64,000 nt of DNA from CAVTWJ01 sp964525605 (lineage in GTDB: Bacteria > Oederibacteriota > Muellerivitia > Muellerivitales > Muellerivitaceae), in contig CAZGKT010000001.1 in NCBI GenBank assembly GCA_964525605.1, forward strand, positions 1 to 64,000. Reading direction: 5' to 3'. The translations under genes and the position numbers were made by a program. A model generated the notes under the pieces. The model was not told the DNA's origin. It searched no databases and saw nothing but the letters and a program-made list of their open reading frames with translations. This document shows, one piece after another, positions 36,233 through 45,282 of this stretch. Within the stretch, counting starts at the first letter, position 1. The number at the start of each line of letters is the position of its first letter.

Positions 36233-36715
36233 ATGGAAAGCAGACTCAGGCCTAGGCCGCGGCTAATGTCTGAAATTAATATGGTGCCATTTACTGATGT
36301 GGTGTTGGTTTTACTTGTCATATTCATGGTTACAACCCCCTTTCTATTTCAGGGAGATTTTCAGGTCAAACTCCCTAAGGTGGCCGCTCCCTCGCCTCAA
36401 TTGCCGGAAACAATCACTTTAACTATCACCCAGGGAGACAAGATTTATCTGAACTCTCAAGAAACCCCGCTAGAGAATCTTTCCGGTAATTTGAGAGCCC
36501 TATCGATTCAAAAACCCGGGGCCCTGGTTATGATCAACGCGGATAAAAACGTCTCCCATGGAACTGTCGCGGGTGTGATGTCGAAAGCCTACCTGGCTGG
36601 GGTCACAAAGCTTGGAATTGCGGTTGAACTCGGTGACAACCCAGCTTCAACCGTGAGTCCTAGATCAACAGGGGTTTCCGCACCTAGTGCCCAGGCGCCA
36701 ATTAAAACCCAGTAG
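36233..36715 (+). CDS. exbD: ExbD/TolR-family biopolymer transport protein
   Basis: The 160-residue protein has SEINMVPFTDVVLVLLVIFM with the essential Asp22 in the membrane helix. The periplasmic domain has LTITQGDKIYLNSQETPLEN and VMINADKNVSHGTVAGVM. It forms the proton path with ExbB. ATG start with GGAGG upstream, 1 bp after exbB. Confidence 0.92.
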   Translation: MESRLRPRPRLMSEINMVPFTDVVLVLLVIFMVTTPFLFQGDFQVKLPKVAAPSPQLPETITLTITQGDKIYLNSQETPLENLSGNLRALSIQKPGALVMINADKNVSHGTVAGVMSKAYLAGVTKLGIAVELGDNPASTVSPRSTGVSAPSAQAPIKTQ

Positions 36716-36722
36716 GAGAAAC

Positions 36723-37484
36723 ATGGATCGACGATTCAGCCAAGCCCTTCTTTATTCGGCCATTATGCATATTATTTTATTGTTTTTATTTGTTTGGATA
36801 TATGAGTCTTTTCTCGTCACTCGTTCTCCACTCTTAATGGAACTCACTCTGATTGGAGAGATGTCCCAAGGGACCGGGATGGGCGCACCCGCTGCCCAGC
36901 CGGGCCAAACTGCCGGGGCCCTTCCGACCGCCAAAACCGAGGGCGATTTCTCAACTCCCCAGCAAGCTCAAGCTGATCCTTCCGTTGCTTCCAACGCCAA
37001 GCCGGAAGTTTCGATTCATCACCCGCTTAAAACCAAAAAACATTCCAGTGTAAAAACGGAGGAACAATACCTGGAAAGTCTACGGAAGTCCGCCCCTATC
37101 GGCCTTAATCCCAAAAAGGAAGTGGAGGCCGATATTAAAACAACCTCCGGCTTGGGCTCCATGGGTGTGGCCGGAACGCCAAACGGCAATGCCAATATCG
37201 AGGGGGAATTAGCCGCTCGAAACATTAAACACCAAGTCAATCCCGCATACCCCGATTGGGCCAAGAAAGACGGAGTGGAGGCTACCATCCGATTCCGAGT
37301 GACAGTACTTCCGAGCGGTCTTTTAAAGGATGACCTGGAACTGGTTCAGACGTCCGGCTATCGCGAATTGGATCGGGTAGTTTATGACGCCCTGATTCAA
37401 TGGGAATTTGATCCACTCGCCCCCGAGATTCCACAGGCGGACCAATCCGGCATAATTACTTTCAGCTTCAGCCTGAAAAATTAA
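36723..37484 (+). CDS. tonB: TonB family energy-transducing protein
   Basis: The 253-residue protein has an N-terminal anchor (SAIMHIILLFLFVWIYESF), a Gly/Ala/Pro-rich middle, and a C-terminal TonB domain with VNPAYPDWAKKDGVEATIRF, ELVQTSGYRELDRVV and DALIQWEFDPL. The usual Pro-Lys/Pro-Glu spacer is weak. ATG 36723 follows TAGGAGA. With ExbB/ExbD it should pull on the barrel encoded upstream or on other receptors. Confidence 0.92.
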   Translation: MDRRFSQALLYSAIMHIILLFLFVWIYESFLVTRSPLLMELTLIGEMSQGTGMGAPAAQPGQTAGALPTAKTEGDFSTPQQAQADPSVASNAKPEVSIHHPLKTKKHSSVKTEEQYLESLRKSAPIGLNPKKEVEADIKTTSGLGSMGVAGTPNGNANIEGELAARNIKHQVNPAYPDWAKKDGVEATIRFRVTVLPSGLLKDDLELVQTSGYRELDRVVYDALIQWEFDPLAPEIPQADQSGIITFSFSLKN

Positions 37485-37683
37485 CCCCAGGAAAACGGTC
37501 TTGAAACAAGGGACTACTCAAGTTTCAAAAATCAATCCAATGAATAAAACCCAGATAATTGCGGGATAAGACGAAATATTTATTTGCCCAGAGGTGTTGT
37601 TGGGGCTAATCCCTAGATTTTCAAACTTTTCCTCAATCATAATTTGAACTCTCGAAAGACTCTGATCCTCAAAGGGGAAACGC

Positions 37684-37788
37684 ATGTCTGATATTCTTCA
37701 TCGCGTAGGGGTTAATGCCAAGCCTTTAACCGTTTATAAACTGAGAGGCGTTATGGTTGGATCTTTTCATGGTAAAATGAGTCTTTAA
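37684..37788 (+). pseudogene. Truncated SRPBCC (AHSA1-like) gene remnant
   Basis: A 34-codon ORF with an AAAGGGGA ribosome site. It encodes MSDILHRVGVNAKPLTVY, the characteristic opening of SRPBCC/activator-of-Hsp90-like proteins (usually MSDILHRVG[IV]KASPEKVYEAL), then diverges and stops. No later part of the domain follows, so the gene is broken. The flanking 350-bp gap (37485-37835) otherwise holds an inverted pair TTGAAAC/GTTTCAA (37501-37528) and a TAAAAT box at 37773-37778. Confidence 0.65.
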
Positions 37789-37835
37789 GTGTTGAGGTCG
37801 TTGCCCTAAAGAAGACACAGGCAAGAGGAGAAAAA

Positions 37836-38153
37836 ATGATTCAGCCCGTTGATCCTAAAACCACAGCCAAAAATTTAAATTCCGATTTACTCGTCACCCC
37901 CAATCCCCACAATGTGGATAAAACGAAACCTTCTGCTTTTGATGAGACCGTAAACCAGGTGTCCGGCCAGTCTCAAACTCTCAGCAGCAACCTCAAAGGG
38001 CCTAAAGTTCAAGAGGTCCATCCCCAACACGCGGAAAACAAGCCGAAGGTGAATGGGAACGAGCTACAAGGCTCGGTCAAGCCACAGGCGCCGGTTAACC
38101 AAAACTTGGTGTTGGTGAAGATCTCCGGAAAGAATTTAAACACTCTCGTCTAA
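37836..38153 (+). CDS. Hypothetical low-complexity protein
   Basis: The 105-residue product is polar and probably disordered (rich in Asn, Pro, Lys, Val). It has no signal peptide, membrane helix or known motif. AAGAGGAG immediately upstream is one of the best ribosome sites in the window, and TAAAAT lies at 37773-37778, so it is probably expressed. FDETVNQVSGQ recalls hook-length or adapter proteins only faintly. Confidence 0.5.
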   Translation: MIQPVDPKTTAKNLNSDLLVTPNPHNVDKTKPSAFDETVNQVSGQSQTLSSNLKGPKVQEVHPQHAENKPKVNGNELQGSVKPQAPVNQNLVLVKISGKNLNTLV

Positions 38154-38410
38154 CTAGTCGATAGTTTAAGCAGGCGAAACCGAACTGATTCTTTATTTGC
38201 GATTGAAAATCATCCCGAACCCGCTCACTTTTATTTGGAATATCCCGCAGACCTACCCAATCGAGCCTTATTTGCCCCAAATCCGCCTTCATAAGCGCGA
38301 TACTCGTAATAACGTTTCATAATGAGCCGTGTCATAAAAACGCGCATTAATAAGTGTAAAGTAAATATGTTACCGCTCAATATACGTGGTTGGACAAAGG
38401 AGTTTTATCC

Positions 38411-38587
38411 ATGACCAATATAAAAAAGAAAATTCAGGACAAACCTTCACTTGAAGCCTTTCAAGAGGAAGTTCGCAAAATCGCAGAAAATAACTACCGA
38501 AAAAGAATCGCTTCTAACGAACCTGGGGACGAATTGTCAGATTGGCTTCAGGCTGAAACGGCGGCCAAGAAAAAATTCGGGGTGTAA
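38411..38587 (+). CDS. Small DUF2934-like protein
   Basis: The 58-residue product ends GDELSDWLQAETAAKKKFG after a helical NNYRKRIASNEP segment. This resembles DUF2934 proteins, whose signature is an AYxLxxxRG...DWLxAE pattern. ATG 38411 follows AAAGGAG; the longer reading from 38390 is less likely. No function is known. Confidence 0.5.
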   Translation: MTNIKKKIQDKPSLEAFQEEVRKIAENNYRKRIASNEPGDELSDWLQAETAAKKKFGV

Positions 38588-38654
38588 AAAGCGCATTTTA
38601 TCTATTCCCATGTCGTAAAAAAAAGAAGACTCAGTGAATTCTAAGAGGTATGAA

Positions 38655-39269
38655 ATGAAACTTAGCGATAAGACAAACCCAAAGTCCGGCGAAGGCCTGT
38701 CGATCGGTATTCTGGAGGCCCTACGTGACCGTAGGGCTGTTCGGCATTACACCGACCGGCTGCTCGACGAAACCACGATCAAGACCCTTTTGGATTACGC
38801 AATCCAGGCGCCTAGTGCTGTCAATAGTCAGCCCTGGAGTTTTGTGGTCATCCAGAAGAAGAGTCTTCTGGATGAAATTTCCGTCGAGGCCAAGAAGATC
38901 ATGGCCCAGAATCTCCGGTGGAAATCCGAAGCCAAGCACGTTCAAAACCGCACCCTCGACCCCGACTTCAATATTTTCTACAATGCTACCACCCTTATTA
39001 TTATTTGCGCTTACAAGGAAGAACCGGCACGTGATATCGACTGCTATTTGGCTTCCGAGAACCTAATGCTGGCAGCCCATGGGATGGGATTGGGAACCTG
39101 CCCCATCGGGCTGGCATGGGACGCCCTTCGAACGGACGATATGAAACAAAAAATCGGTATCCCCAAGTGTTATAACCCGGTTCTTCCTATCATCGTTGGC
39201 TACCCTGCGGGTATCACTCCTAGGACACTGCGAAACCCTCCCCAGATACTGAATTGGATCACATCTTAA
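38655..39269 (+). CDS. Nitroreductase family FMN oxidoreductase
   Basis: The 204-residue protein has ALRDRRAVRHYTDRLLDETTIKTLLDYAIQAPSAVNSQPW (given in parts: RRAVRHYT, DYAIQAPSAVNSQPWSF), the FMN-binding opening of the family. NLMLAAHGMGLGTCPIGLAW near the end matches the second FMN contact. It likely reduces nitro, quinone or other small substrates with NAD(P)H. ATG 38655 follows AGAGG; a GTG at 38634 would add seven residues. Confidence 0.88.
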   Translation: MKLSDKTNPKSGEGLSIGILEALRDRRAVRHYTDRLLDETTIKTLLDYAIQAPSAVNSQPWSFVVIQKKSLLDEISVEAKKIMAQNLRWKSEAKHVQNRTLDPDFNIFYNATTLIIICAYKEEPARDIDCYLASENLMLAAHGMGLGTCPIGLAWDALRTDDMKQKIGIPKCYNPVLPIIVGYPAGITPRTLRNPPQILNWITS

Positions 39270-39443
39270 CCGGGCCAAGTTTCTTTAGAAATTTATCAAG
39301 TATCCCACGGTCTCGTTCTAATCTTCATCAGTAGATTAATGAAATAATGAAACCTTTTTCGCAGCTTTATTCCTCCCCTGGCTTCTCCCAACCCATTCCA
39401 GATGTCTGTGTTAAAATGAATGAAATTTTCAAGAGAGGTTGTC

Positions 39444-40382
39444 ATGGCTCGCATTGCTGTGGTGTTTCCTAACGAAGGTTCCCAGTACGTCGGTATGGGC
39501 AAGGACTTTTATTCCAAATCACTTTCCGCACGCAAATTTTACGATGACACAGAAAAACTAATCAACTCCAAGATTGCCAAGTTGTGTTTCCTGGGCCCGA
39601 AAGAAGAACAGGACAAGCTATTCAACGCCCAGTTGGCCACATTCGTGAACGATGTGGCTTTTTTTGATCCCATCGTACAAAACCGACGCAAACCCGAGGC
39701 CTTGACGGGGGTTGGCGTGGGAGAAATTGCGGCTTTGGTGGTTTCCGAGGCCATTTCCTTTGCCAACGCCGTGCAATTTGTCGCCAAGAGGGCGGAACTT
39801 TTAACTGACTTTGCGGAAAAACACCGCGGAAATTCCTTGTCATTAAACGGCATTACCTTGGAACAATTAACCCCGATGCTGGAAAGGGAAGAGGGCGAAG
39901 TCAAGATAACCCATTCGCTTTCGCCGGATACCTTCGTCGTTTGGGGACCGGGAGAATCGGTAAAAGCACTTCAAGGGGAATTACAAGGGGTGAAACAGGT
40001 CAAAACCAACCTTCAATTGGTGCGGGGGCCTATCTTTACACCTCTGGCCGAGGAATTAGAGAGACCCATTGGGAAACTACTTGATGAATGCTTGGGCGGT
40101 ATCGCTTTGAAGAACCCCAAAATTACCTTTCACCATTGTCGGGGCGGAGAGATGGTTTCGACCCCCGATGCGGTTCGCTCAGTTTTAGTGAAACAGCTTT
40201 CCAGTCCTGTTCGATGGGAAGATACGGTTAAGGCAGTCATTTTAAGGGGTTTTCGCACTTGGGTGGAGGTTGGGCCGGGAAGGGTTTATTCTTCCATGGT
40301 CAAAAAAATCGATGTGGATACCCGAAATTCCAACGTGGAAGACATGAAATCCCTCTCTGCAATGGTGAAGGTCACCGGGTGA
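39444..40382 (+). CDS. FabD-like protein with both catalytic residues lost
   Basis: The 312-residue protein aligns along its whole length with malonyl-CoA:ACP transacylase: VVFPNEGSQYVGMGKDFYS for FPGQGSQ..., PEALTGVGVGEIAALVVSEA for GHSLGEY..., and LSSPVRWEDTVKAV and WVEVGPGRVYSSMVKK. But the nucleophile motif GHSLGEY is GVGVGEI, so the Ser is Gly91 and the His is Val90. The active-site His of the second motif (FHSPLM-type) is Phe198 (RGPIFTPLAE), and the Gln of GQGSQ is Glu. It is probably not a transacylase. ATG 39444 follows AGAGAGG. Confidence 0.85.
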   Translation: MARIAVVFPNEGSQYVGMGKDFYSKSLSARKFYDDTEKLINSKIAKLCFLGPKEEQDKLFNAQLATFVNDVAFFDPIVQNRRKPEALTGVGVGEIAALVVSEAISFANAVQFVAKRAELLTDFAEKHRGNSLSLNGITLEQLTPMLEREEGEVKITHSLSPDTFVVWGPGESVKALQGELQGVKQVKTNLQLVRGPIFTPLAEELERPIGKLLDECLGGIALKNPKITFHHCRGGEMVSTPDAVRSVLVKQLSSPVRWEDTVKAVILRGFRTWVEVGPGRVYSSMVKKIDVDTRNSNVEDMKSLSAMVKVTG

Positions 40383-40521
40383 GGTGCGAAAACATCCAAT
40401 TGGGTGGTAATGGTTTTATTACCACCATTCATGTATAACTCGAACATTGAAATTTAAAATCCAAAGACAACAGTCCTTTACACCTTCCGAAAAATCAAAA
40501 CCAAGAAAGATAAATTTTTTA

Positions 40522-41199
40522 ATGCTGATAAAAATGTTAAAACCGGATTTTAGAGTGGGCATTGCGTTACTGGTAATTTTGGCCGCTCCTTGGGAAGTCT
40601 GGGCGAATGAGCATCCTCTTCTAACTCCTGCAGCCACCGTTGAAATCCTCCAGAATGATGATTCGGGCAGCACGGCATTGGAAATGGAAACAATGACACC
40701 GCCCTTTGCTTCACCTCTACAAACCCCTTCCCGCGGTGTAATATTTACTGTTTTAGCTACGCCGACCCCATTGGCGACGTTTAATACCTCGTCCACTCCG
40801 AAACCAACAATTTCATACACCGCAACTCCCGTTATAACAGCTACCCGTACAATGACGGTGACTGCCACTTCTTCTCCAAAACCCACGGACGGGTTTCATT
40901 TTGACCTTTCCTCCAAAATTGAACAGGCTGATGTAACCGTAATCCCCAATCCAGCATGGGGCGCCAAATTGTCCTTTCGGGTGATATTGCCAGCCATTTC
41001 TTTGGTTCGAATAAGGATTTATGACCATAATCTTGAAGCTTTCGGCAAAATCGAGAAGGTAGGGGACAAGGTATTTGATATCCTGTGGAGCCTAAAGGAC
41101 GTTCCTGAGGGCCTTTATTACTATCAGGTCCAGATTGTGGATCAGGAAACGGGTAAGATTACTAAGTTACCGTTAAACAATTTTGCAGTCATGAAGTGA
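40522..41199 (+). CDS. Secreted protein with FlgD-like/sorting-type Ig domain
   Basis: About 225 residues from ATG 40522 (ATG 40534 is also possible). The signal ends near WEVWA. A Thr/Pro/Ser linker (ATPTPLATFNTSSTPKPT) leads to a C-terminal domain of about 85 residues. It has VIPNPAWGAKLSFRVILPA and PEGLYYYQVQIVDQETGKI, the style of FlgD-Ig-like domains used at the ends of secreted proteins. Its job may be a cell-surface anchor or adapter. It overlaps a possible GTG of der by 4 bases. Confidence 0.55.
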   Translation: MLIKMLKPDFRVGIALLVILAAPWEVWANEHPLLTPAATVEILQNDDSGSTALEMETMTPPFASPLQTPSRGVIFTVLATPTPLATFNTSSTPKPTISYTATPVITATRTMTVTATSSPKPTDGFHFDLSSKIEQADVTVIPNPAWGAKLSFRVILPAISLVRIRIYDHNLEAFGKIEKVGDKVFDILWSLKDVPEGLYYYQVQIVDQETGKITKLPLNNFAVMK

Positions 41200-41210
41200 C
41201 ACGAGGAACT

Positions 41211-42677
41211 ATGACTAACCAGGAAGTCTTGATTATCGGCCGTCCAAACGTAGGAAAATCAACTTTTTTCAACAGGTTAGTTGGGAAAAAACTGGCGCTT
41301 GTGGATAATCAGCCCGGTTCCACCCGTGATTTTAAAAGCCATGACGTCGAATGGCAGGGAGTAACATTTACTTTGACCGATTCGGGTGGTTGGGTGCCTG
41401 GAGAAAAGGACTCAATTGCCAATAAGGTCGGGCAGATGCTCGAAGACAAGATTAGTAAAGTGCTTGTTCTAGTGATGGTGGTCGACGCCTTGGATGGGTT
41501 GACCGTTTCGGATGAAACCGTCATCAAGCATTTGAGGAAAAAGGGCGTCCAGCCATGGCTGGTCATCAATAAGGTGGACGAGTATGAGAAGAGCGATGAA
41601 CTGGTTTCTGATTTTACCGGTATCGGCTACAAAAGCATTTACCCCATTTCCGCCCTTCATGGCATCGGAATAGACGATTTCCTGGATGATTTGATCCAGA
41701 GTTTTCCAGCGAAAAAGGTGCCCAAAGATGTATTGGTGGATACTCCACGTCTCATGCGGTTGGCCATTTTAGGGAAGCCCAACGTTGGCAAATCCTCTCT
41801 GGTGAATGCCCTTCTTGGCGAAAAAAGACTTATCGTAGATGACCTCCCCGGAACAACCCATGACGCGATCCCGGTAATCATTGAGACTCCTGATTCAGGC
41901 CTGACGGTAGTGGATACGGCCGGGATTCGTTTATCCAAACTGCAGGACAGCCGGATTGAAAAAATGAGTGTCGAACAAGCCCTTTTCGAGCTTCAAACCT
42001 GCCAGGTTGCGGTTTTGCTGATAGACGGCGAGAAGGGAATTACTCACCAGGACGTTACCATCAGTCGGATTATCAATGAGGCGTTTCGGCCTGTGGTCAT
42101 TTTGATCAACAAGTGGGACATTCACCCCCCGGCTGCGGAACAGGCCCGAGCCGAACGTATTTCCCGGCGTGAATTAAGGCTCTTATATTTCGCTCCCATA
42201 CTCTTTATTTCGGCCAAAACTGGAATGAACCTGGAAAAGGTCTTGCCGATGGCTTCTTCGGTCTTCCAAGAAAGTTGTATGGAAATACCAACCTCCAAAG
42301 TAAATCAGGCCCTTCAAGACGCTCTTTCCAAGCAAAGCCCCCCATTTCGAAAGGGGAACCAGGTAAAAATTCTTTATGGCTATCAGCGAAAGGGCCATCC
42401 GCCGGCCATTGAGATTTTCGCTCGGCATGCCGACAGCATGGCTCCGGCTTATATGCGATTCTTGGAGGACGAGTTGCGCCGAAATCTTGGATTGGAACGA
42501 TCGCCTTTGCATCTTGTCTTGAAAGAAAAGGCTGAAGATAATCCTTTTAGTCGACCAAGTTTTAGACGCAACTTTAATCCGAATATCAAGGTATGGAAGG
42601 ATCGCGAAAAGAAAAATATTCAAAAGGCCAACCACAAGAAGACAAAAAAGAGCATGAAAAGAAAGGCAACAGGATGA
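41211..42677 (+). CDS. der: Ribosome-associated GTPase Der (EngA)
   Basis: The 488-residue protein has two tandem GTPase domains and a KH-like C-terminus. The first P-loop is GRPNVGKST (residues 10-18), with DSGGW as G3. The second is GKPNVGKSS with DTAGI. It assembles the 50S subunit. ATG 41211 with ACGAGG is preferred over GTG 41196. Its stop overlaps the plsY start. Confidence 0.96.
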   Translation: MTNQEVLIIGRPNVGKSTFFNRLVGKKLALVDNQPGSTRDFKSHDVEWQGVTFTLTDSGGWVPGEKDSIANKVGQMLEDKISKVLVLVMVVDALDGLTVSDETVIKHLRKKGVQPWLVINKVDEYEKSDELVSDFTGIGYKSIYPISALHGIGIDDFLDDLIQSFPAKKVPKDVLVDTPRLMRLAILGKPNVGKSSLVNALLGEKRLIVDDLPGTTHDAIPVIIETPDSGLTVVDTAGIRLSKLQDSRIEKMSVEQALFELQTCQVAVLLIDGEKGITHQDVTISRIINEAFRPVVILINKWDIHPPAAEQARAERISRRELRLLYFAPILFISAKTGMNLEKVLPMASSVFQESCMEIPTSKVNQALQDALSKQSPPFRKGNQVKILYGYQRKGHPPAIEIFARHADSMAPAYMRFLEDELRRNLGLERSPLHLVLKEKAEDNPFSRPSFRRNFNPNIKVWKDREKKNIQKANHKKTKKSMKRKATG

Positions 42678-43291
42678 ACGCGATTATTTTACTGTTGGGC
42701 GTTTACCTGTTAGGTTCAATCCCAACCGGCTATTGGCTGATGAAAACCGTGAAGGGCGTCGACATTCGCAAGAAGGGTAGCGGAAATATCGGCATGACAA
42801 ACGTTTGGAGGGTTGCAGGTGCGACCTGGGGAATCTTAACTCTAGCATTGGACATAACGAAGGGCGTTGTTTCCATTAAAGCCGCCCAATGGTTGATTTT
42901 CCATCAATCTACGGGGGTTTGGCTCTCCCCAACGGCAGGCCTTGTAGTAATTTTGGGAAATGTATTCCCGATCTTCCTAAATTTCAAAGGAGGGAAGGGA
43001 ATCGGGGTCAGCGTAGGTGTGTTTTTTACCCTTCTTCCACTTCCGAGTTTTATTGGTTTTGCGATTTTTATTGTTTCCCTTTCGGCGTGGAAAATGATTT
43101 CGGTTGGCAGCCTCGCGGGTGTCACAACCATGGCAATTTTGAGCCTCGTTTTAAACCCTAACGAACATTGGTCTTTCCTTTTGGCGGGCATTGCAATGGC
43201 AATCGCCTGGTACACACATCGTTCTAACTTAAAAAGAATCTGGGAAGGCAAAGAAAATAAGATCTCGTTCAGCAAGAGGAAAAAACGGTGA
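42674..43291 (+). CDS. plsY: Glycerol-3-phosphate acyltransferase PlsY
   Basis: The 205-residue membrane enzyme acylates G3P with acyl-phosphate. Markers are GSIPTGYWLMKTVKGVDIRKKGSGNIGMTNV, given in parts: LLGSIPTGYWL and RKKGSGNIGMTNVWR; then FLNFKGGKGIGVSVGVFF. ATG 42674 starts in the ATGA overlap with der, and its stop overlaps the gpsA GTG. Confidence 0.95.
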   Translation: MNAIILLLGVYLLGSIPTGYWLMKTVKGVDIRKKGSGNIGMTNVWRVAGATWGILTLALDITKGVVSIKAAQWLIFHQSTGVWLSPTAGLVVILGNVFPIFLNFKGGKGIGVSVGVFFTLLPLPSFIGFAIFIVSLSAWKMISVGSLAGVTTMAILSLVLNPNEHWSFLLAGIAMAIAWYTHRSNLKRIWEGKENKISFSKRKKR

Positions 43292-44283
43292 AAATCTGCA
43301 TTTTAGGAGCTGGAAGTTGGGGGACTTCCCTCGCTTTCCACCTTCATAACAATGGTCATCAGGTTAATCTTTGGTCAATAGATCCTGCGCAGGTTAAAGA
43401 GTTAGGTGAGAAGCGGCGAAACCACTTAATCCCCGAAGTCTTATTAGCTGAAACCATTAAAGTTAGTCATTCGTTATTGGAAAGTATTGAAGGTGTTGAA
43501 GGTGTTGTTTTTGCTGTTCCGTCAAACGCGATGCGATCGACAGCCCTGTCGGCAGCGTCTCATTGGCCTCGAAAAAGCTGGGCGGTCAGCGTCAGCAAGG
43601 GGCTTGAGCCCCTCACTCACCTGCGATTATCCGAAGTCCTGTCTCAAGCCCTGCCGCCAGGAACTCCTATTGGAGTCCTTTCTGGACCCAGTCATGCAGA
43701 GGAGGTTGCTCGCCAGATGCCTACAACTGTAGTGGCCGCTTCCCAAATCTCCGATTTGTCACAAACGGTTCAGGCTGTTTTCCATTCGGAATATTTCCGG
43801 GTCTATACTTCTATGGACTTGTTGGGGGTTGAAATGGGTGCATCGTTAAAAAATGTCATCGCCATTGCAGCTGGTATCCTGGATGGCTTAGGTTTGGGCG
43901 ACAATACCAAGGCAGCCCTAATGACACGCGGACTTTACGAAATGACCCGTTTGGGAGTTGCACTTGGCGCCCAGGCCCAGACTTTCGCTGGATTGGCAGG
44001 TTTAGGAGATTTAACAGTCACTTGCATCAGCCGTCATAGTCGAAATCGCCTTCTAGGTGAGAAAATCGGGCAAGGAAAGAGCCTTGAACAGGCTTTAAGC
44101 GAAATGACCATGGTGGCGGAAGGCCTTAACACCGCGAAGGCCGCCTTAGACTTGGCTGAAACAGTACATGTTGAATTACCAATCACCCAGGAAGTTTATA
44201 ACGTCTTATTTAAAGGAAAGTCTGCAAAAGAAGGCGTTAAAAGTCTCTTATCCCGCGTTGCCAAACCAGAAAATGATCTATAA
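43288..44283 (+). CDS. gpsA: Glycerol-3-phosphate dehydrogenase [NAD(P)+]
   Basis: The 331-residue enzyme makes G3P from DHAP. Rossmann GAGSWGTSLAFHLHNNGH at residues 6-23, SVSKGLEPLTHLRLSE, LSGPSHAEEVA, the ASLKNVIAIAAGILDGL catalytic Lys region, GLAGLGDLTVTC and SRHSRNR. GTG start overlapping plsY, so G3P making and using enzymes are co-expressed. Confidence 0.96.
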   Translation: MKICILGAGSWGTSLAFHLHNNGHQVNLWSIDPAQVKELGEKRRNHLIPEVLLAETIKVSHSLLESIEGVEGVVFAVPSNAMRSTALSAASHWPRKSWAVSVSKGLEPLTHLRLSEVLSQALPPGTPIGVLSGPSHAEEVARQMPTTVVAASQISDLSQTVQAVFHSEYFRVYTSMDLLGVEMGASLKNVIAIAAGILDGLGLGDNTKAALMTRGLYEMTRLGVALGAQAQTFAGLAGLGDLTVTCISRHSRNRLLGEKIGQGKSLEQALSEMTMVAEGLNTAKAALDLAETVHVELPITQEVYNVLFKGKSAKEGVKSLLSRVAKPENDL

Positions 44284-44575
44284 AACACCTGTGAAGCGCG
44301 ATAACTTCCTTAAAACTTTGATGGCTCTTGGGCTTAAGAAGAACCAAGCTCAATTGGCTATGGAGTCTTTTTTTTCAACGATATTGGACGGCTTGAAGGC
44401 CGGTAAAAAAGTGACTATAGTTGGTTTAGGCACATGGCAATGGAAAACAAGGGTTTCCCGAGAAACAAGAAATCCAAAAACCGGGAAAGTGATCCATTTA
44501 CAGTCACATAAGGTACTATCGTTTACTCCAACCCCGGCTTTTAAGAAAAAATTGAATGTTTTTACTTCAAGTTAA
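44273..44575 (+). CDS. HU/IHF-family DNA-binding protein
   Basis: The 100-residue protein has VKRDNFLKTLMALGLKKNQA, then VTIVGLGTWQWKTRVSRETRNP and TGKVIHLQSHKVLSFTPTPAFKKKLN, the beta-arm and end of the HU fold. It bends or coats DNA. The start is uncertain: ATG 44273 overlaps gpsA by 11 bases, while GTG 44291 lies outside it; neither has a strong ribosome site. Confidence 0.85.
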   Translation: MIYKTPVKRDNFLKTLMALGLKKNQAQLAMESFFSTILDGLKAGKKVTIVGLGTWQWKTRVSRETRNPKTGKVIHLQSHKVLSFTPTPAFKKKLNVFTSS

Positions 44576-44593
44576 GATTTAACCGGAGAAAAA

Positions 44594-45040
44594 ATGAGCG
44601 AAGAGAAACTTTTCTTCACGATTGGGGAAACAGCTCAATTGCTTGATGTAAAGGCTTATGTTTTGCGCTATTGGGAAACCGAGTTCAAGCAATTGAACCC
44701 TCAAAAATCGGAGACTGGCCAAAGAGTTTACCGTTCGAAGGATGTTCAAATTTGTCAAACGATAAAACGACTGCTTTATGTTGAGAAGTACACCATTGCA
44801 GGTGCGAAGCAAAAACTGGAAGAGTTTGAAAAAACAGGTTTTGATCTCATGCCGGTCACTCCCTCCAATCAGGATAACGCGTTAGAAGTGGCCCAGCGAC
44901 AATCCCCGCCGCAAGAAAAGGGCACTATTGAAATACCATCTGCGCAAAGCGGTAATAAAGATGCGAGGGTTAAAAGCAGTGAATTTCGAATGCTCTTTGC
45001 AGAGATTCGAAAAATTCTCAAAAAATATAACTTGGCGTGA
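44594..45040 (+). CDS. MerR-family transcription regulator
   Basis: The 148-residue protein has the MerR winged HTH: FTIGETAQLLDVKAYVLRYW, ETEFKQLNPQKSETGQRVYR, then SKDVQICQTIKRLLYVEKYT. A coiled segment follows, and the C-terminal tail FRMLFAEIRKILKKY has no Cys cluster, so it is not a metal sensor. Such MerR proteins sit next to HU/IHF genes and translation genes in many bacteria. GGAG before ATG. Confidence 0.88.
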   Translation: MSEEKLFFTIGETAQLLDVKAYVLRYWETEFKQLNPQKSETGQRVYRSKDVQICQTIKRLLYVEKYTIAGAKQKLEEFEKTGFDLMPVTPSNQDNALEVAQRQSPPQEKGTIEIPSAQSGNKDARVKSSEFRMLFAEIRKILKKYNLA

Positions 45041-45153
45041 AATCTCTTTAAAGTTCACCCTTTTTGTTGAAGGTCACCATCATTTCGAATATAGTGAGTT
45101 TCCTTTCGTTATCGCATTTTGAAACGGGAATTAGTCGGCAAGGTATCTTTGGA

Positions 45154-45230
<77 letters not shown>

Positions 45231-45282
45231 GGATATCCTGTCTAAACATGAACTTTTATCATCGTCTAAATGGTCGGAAAAT

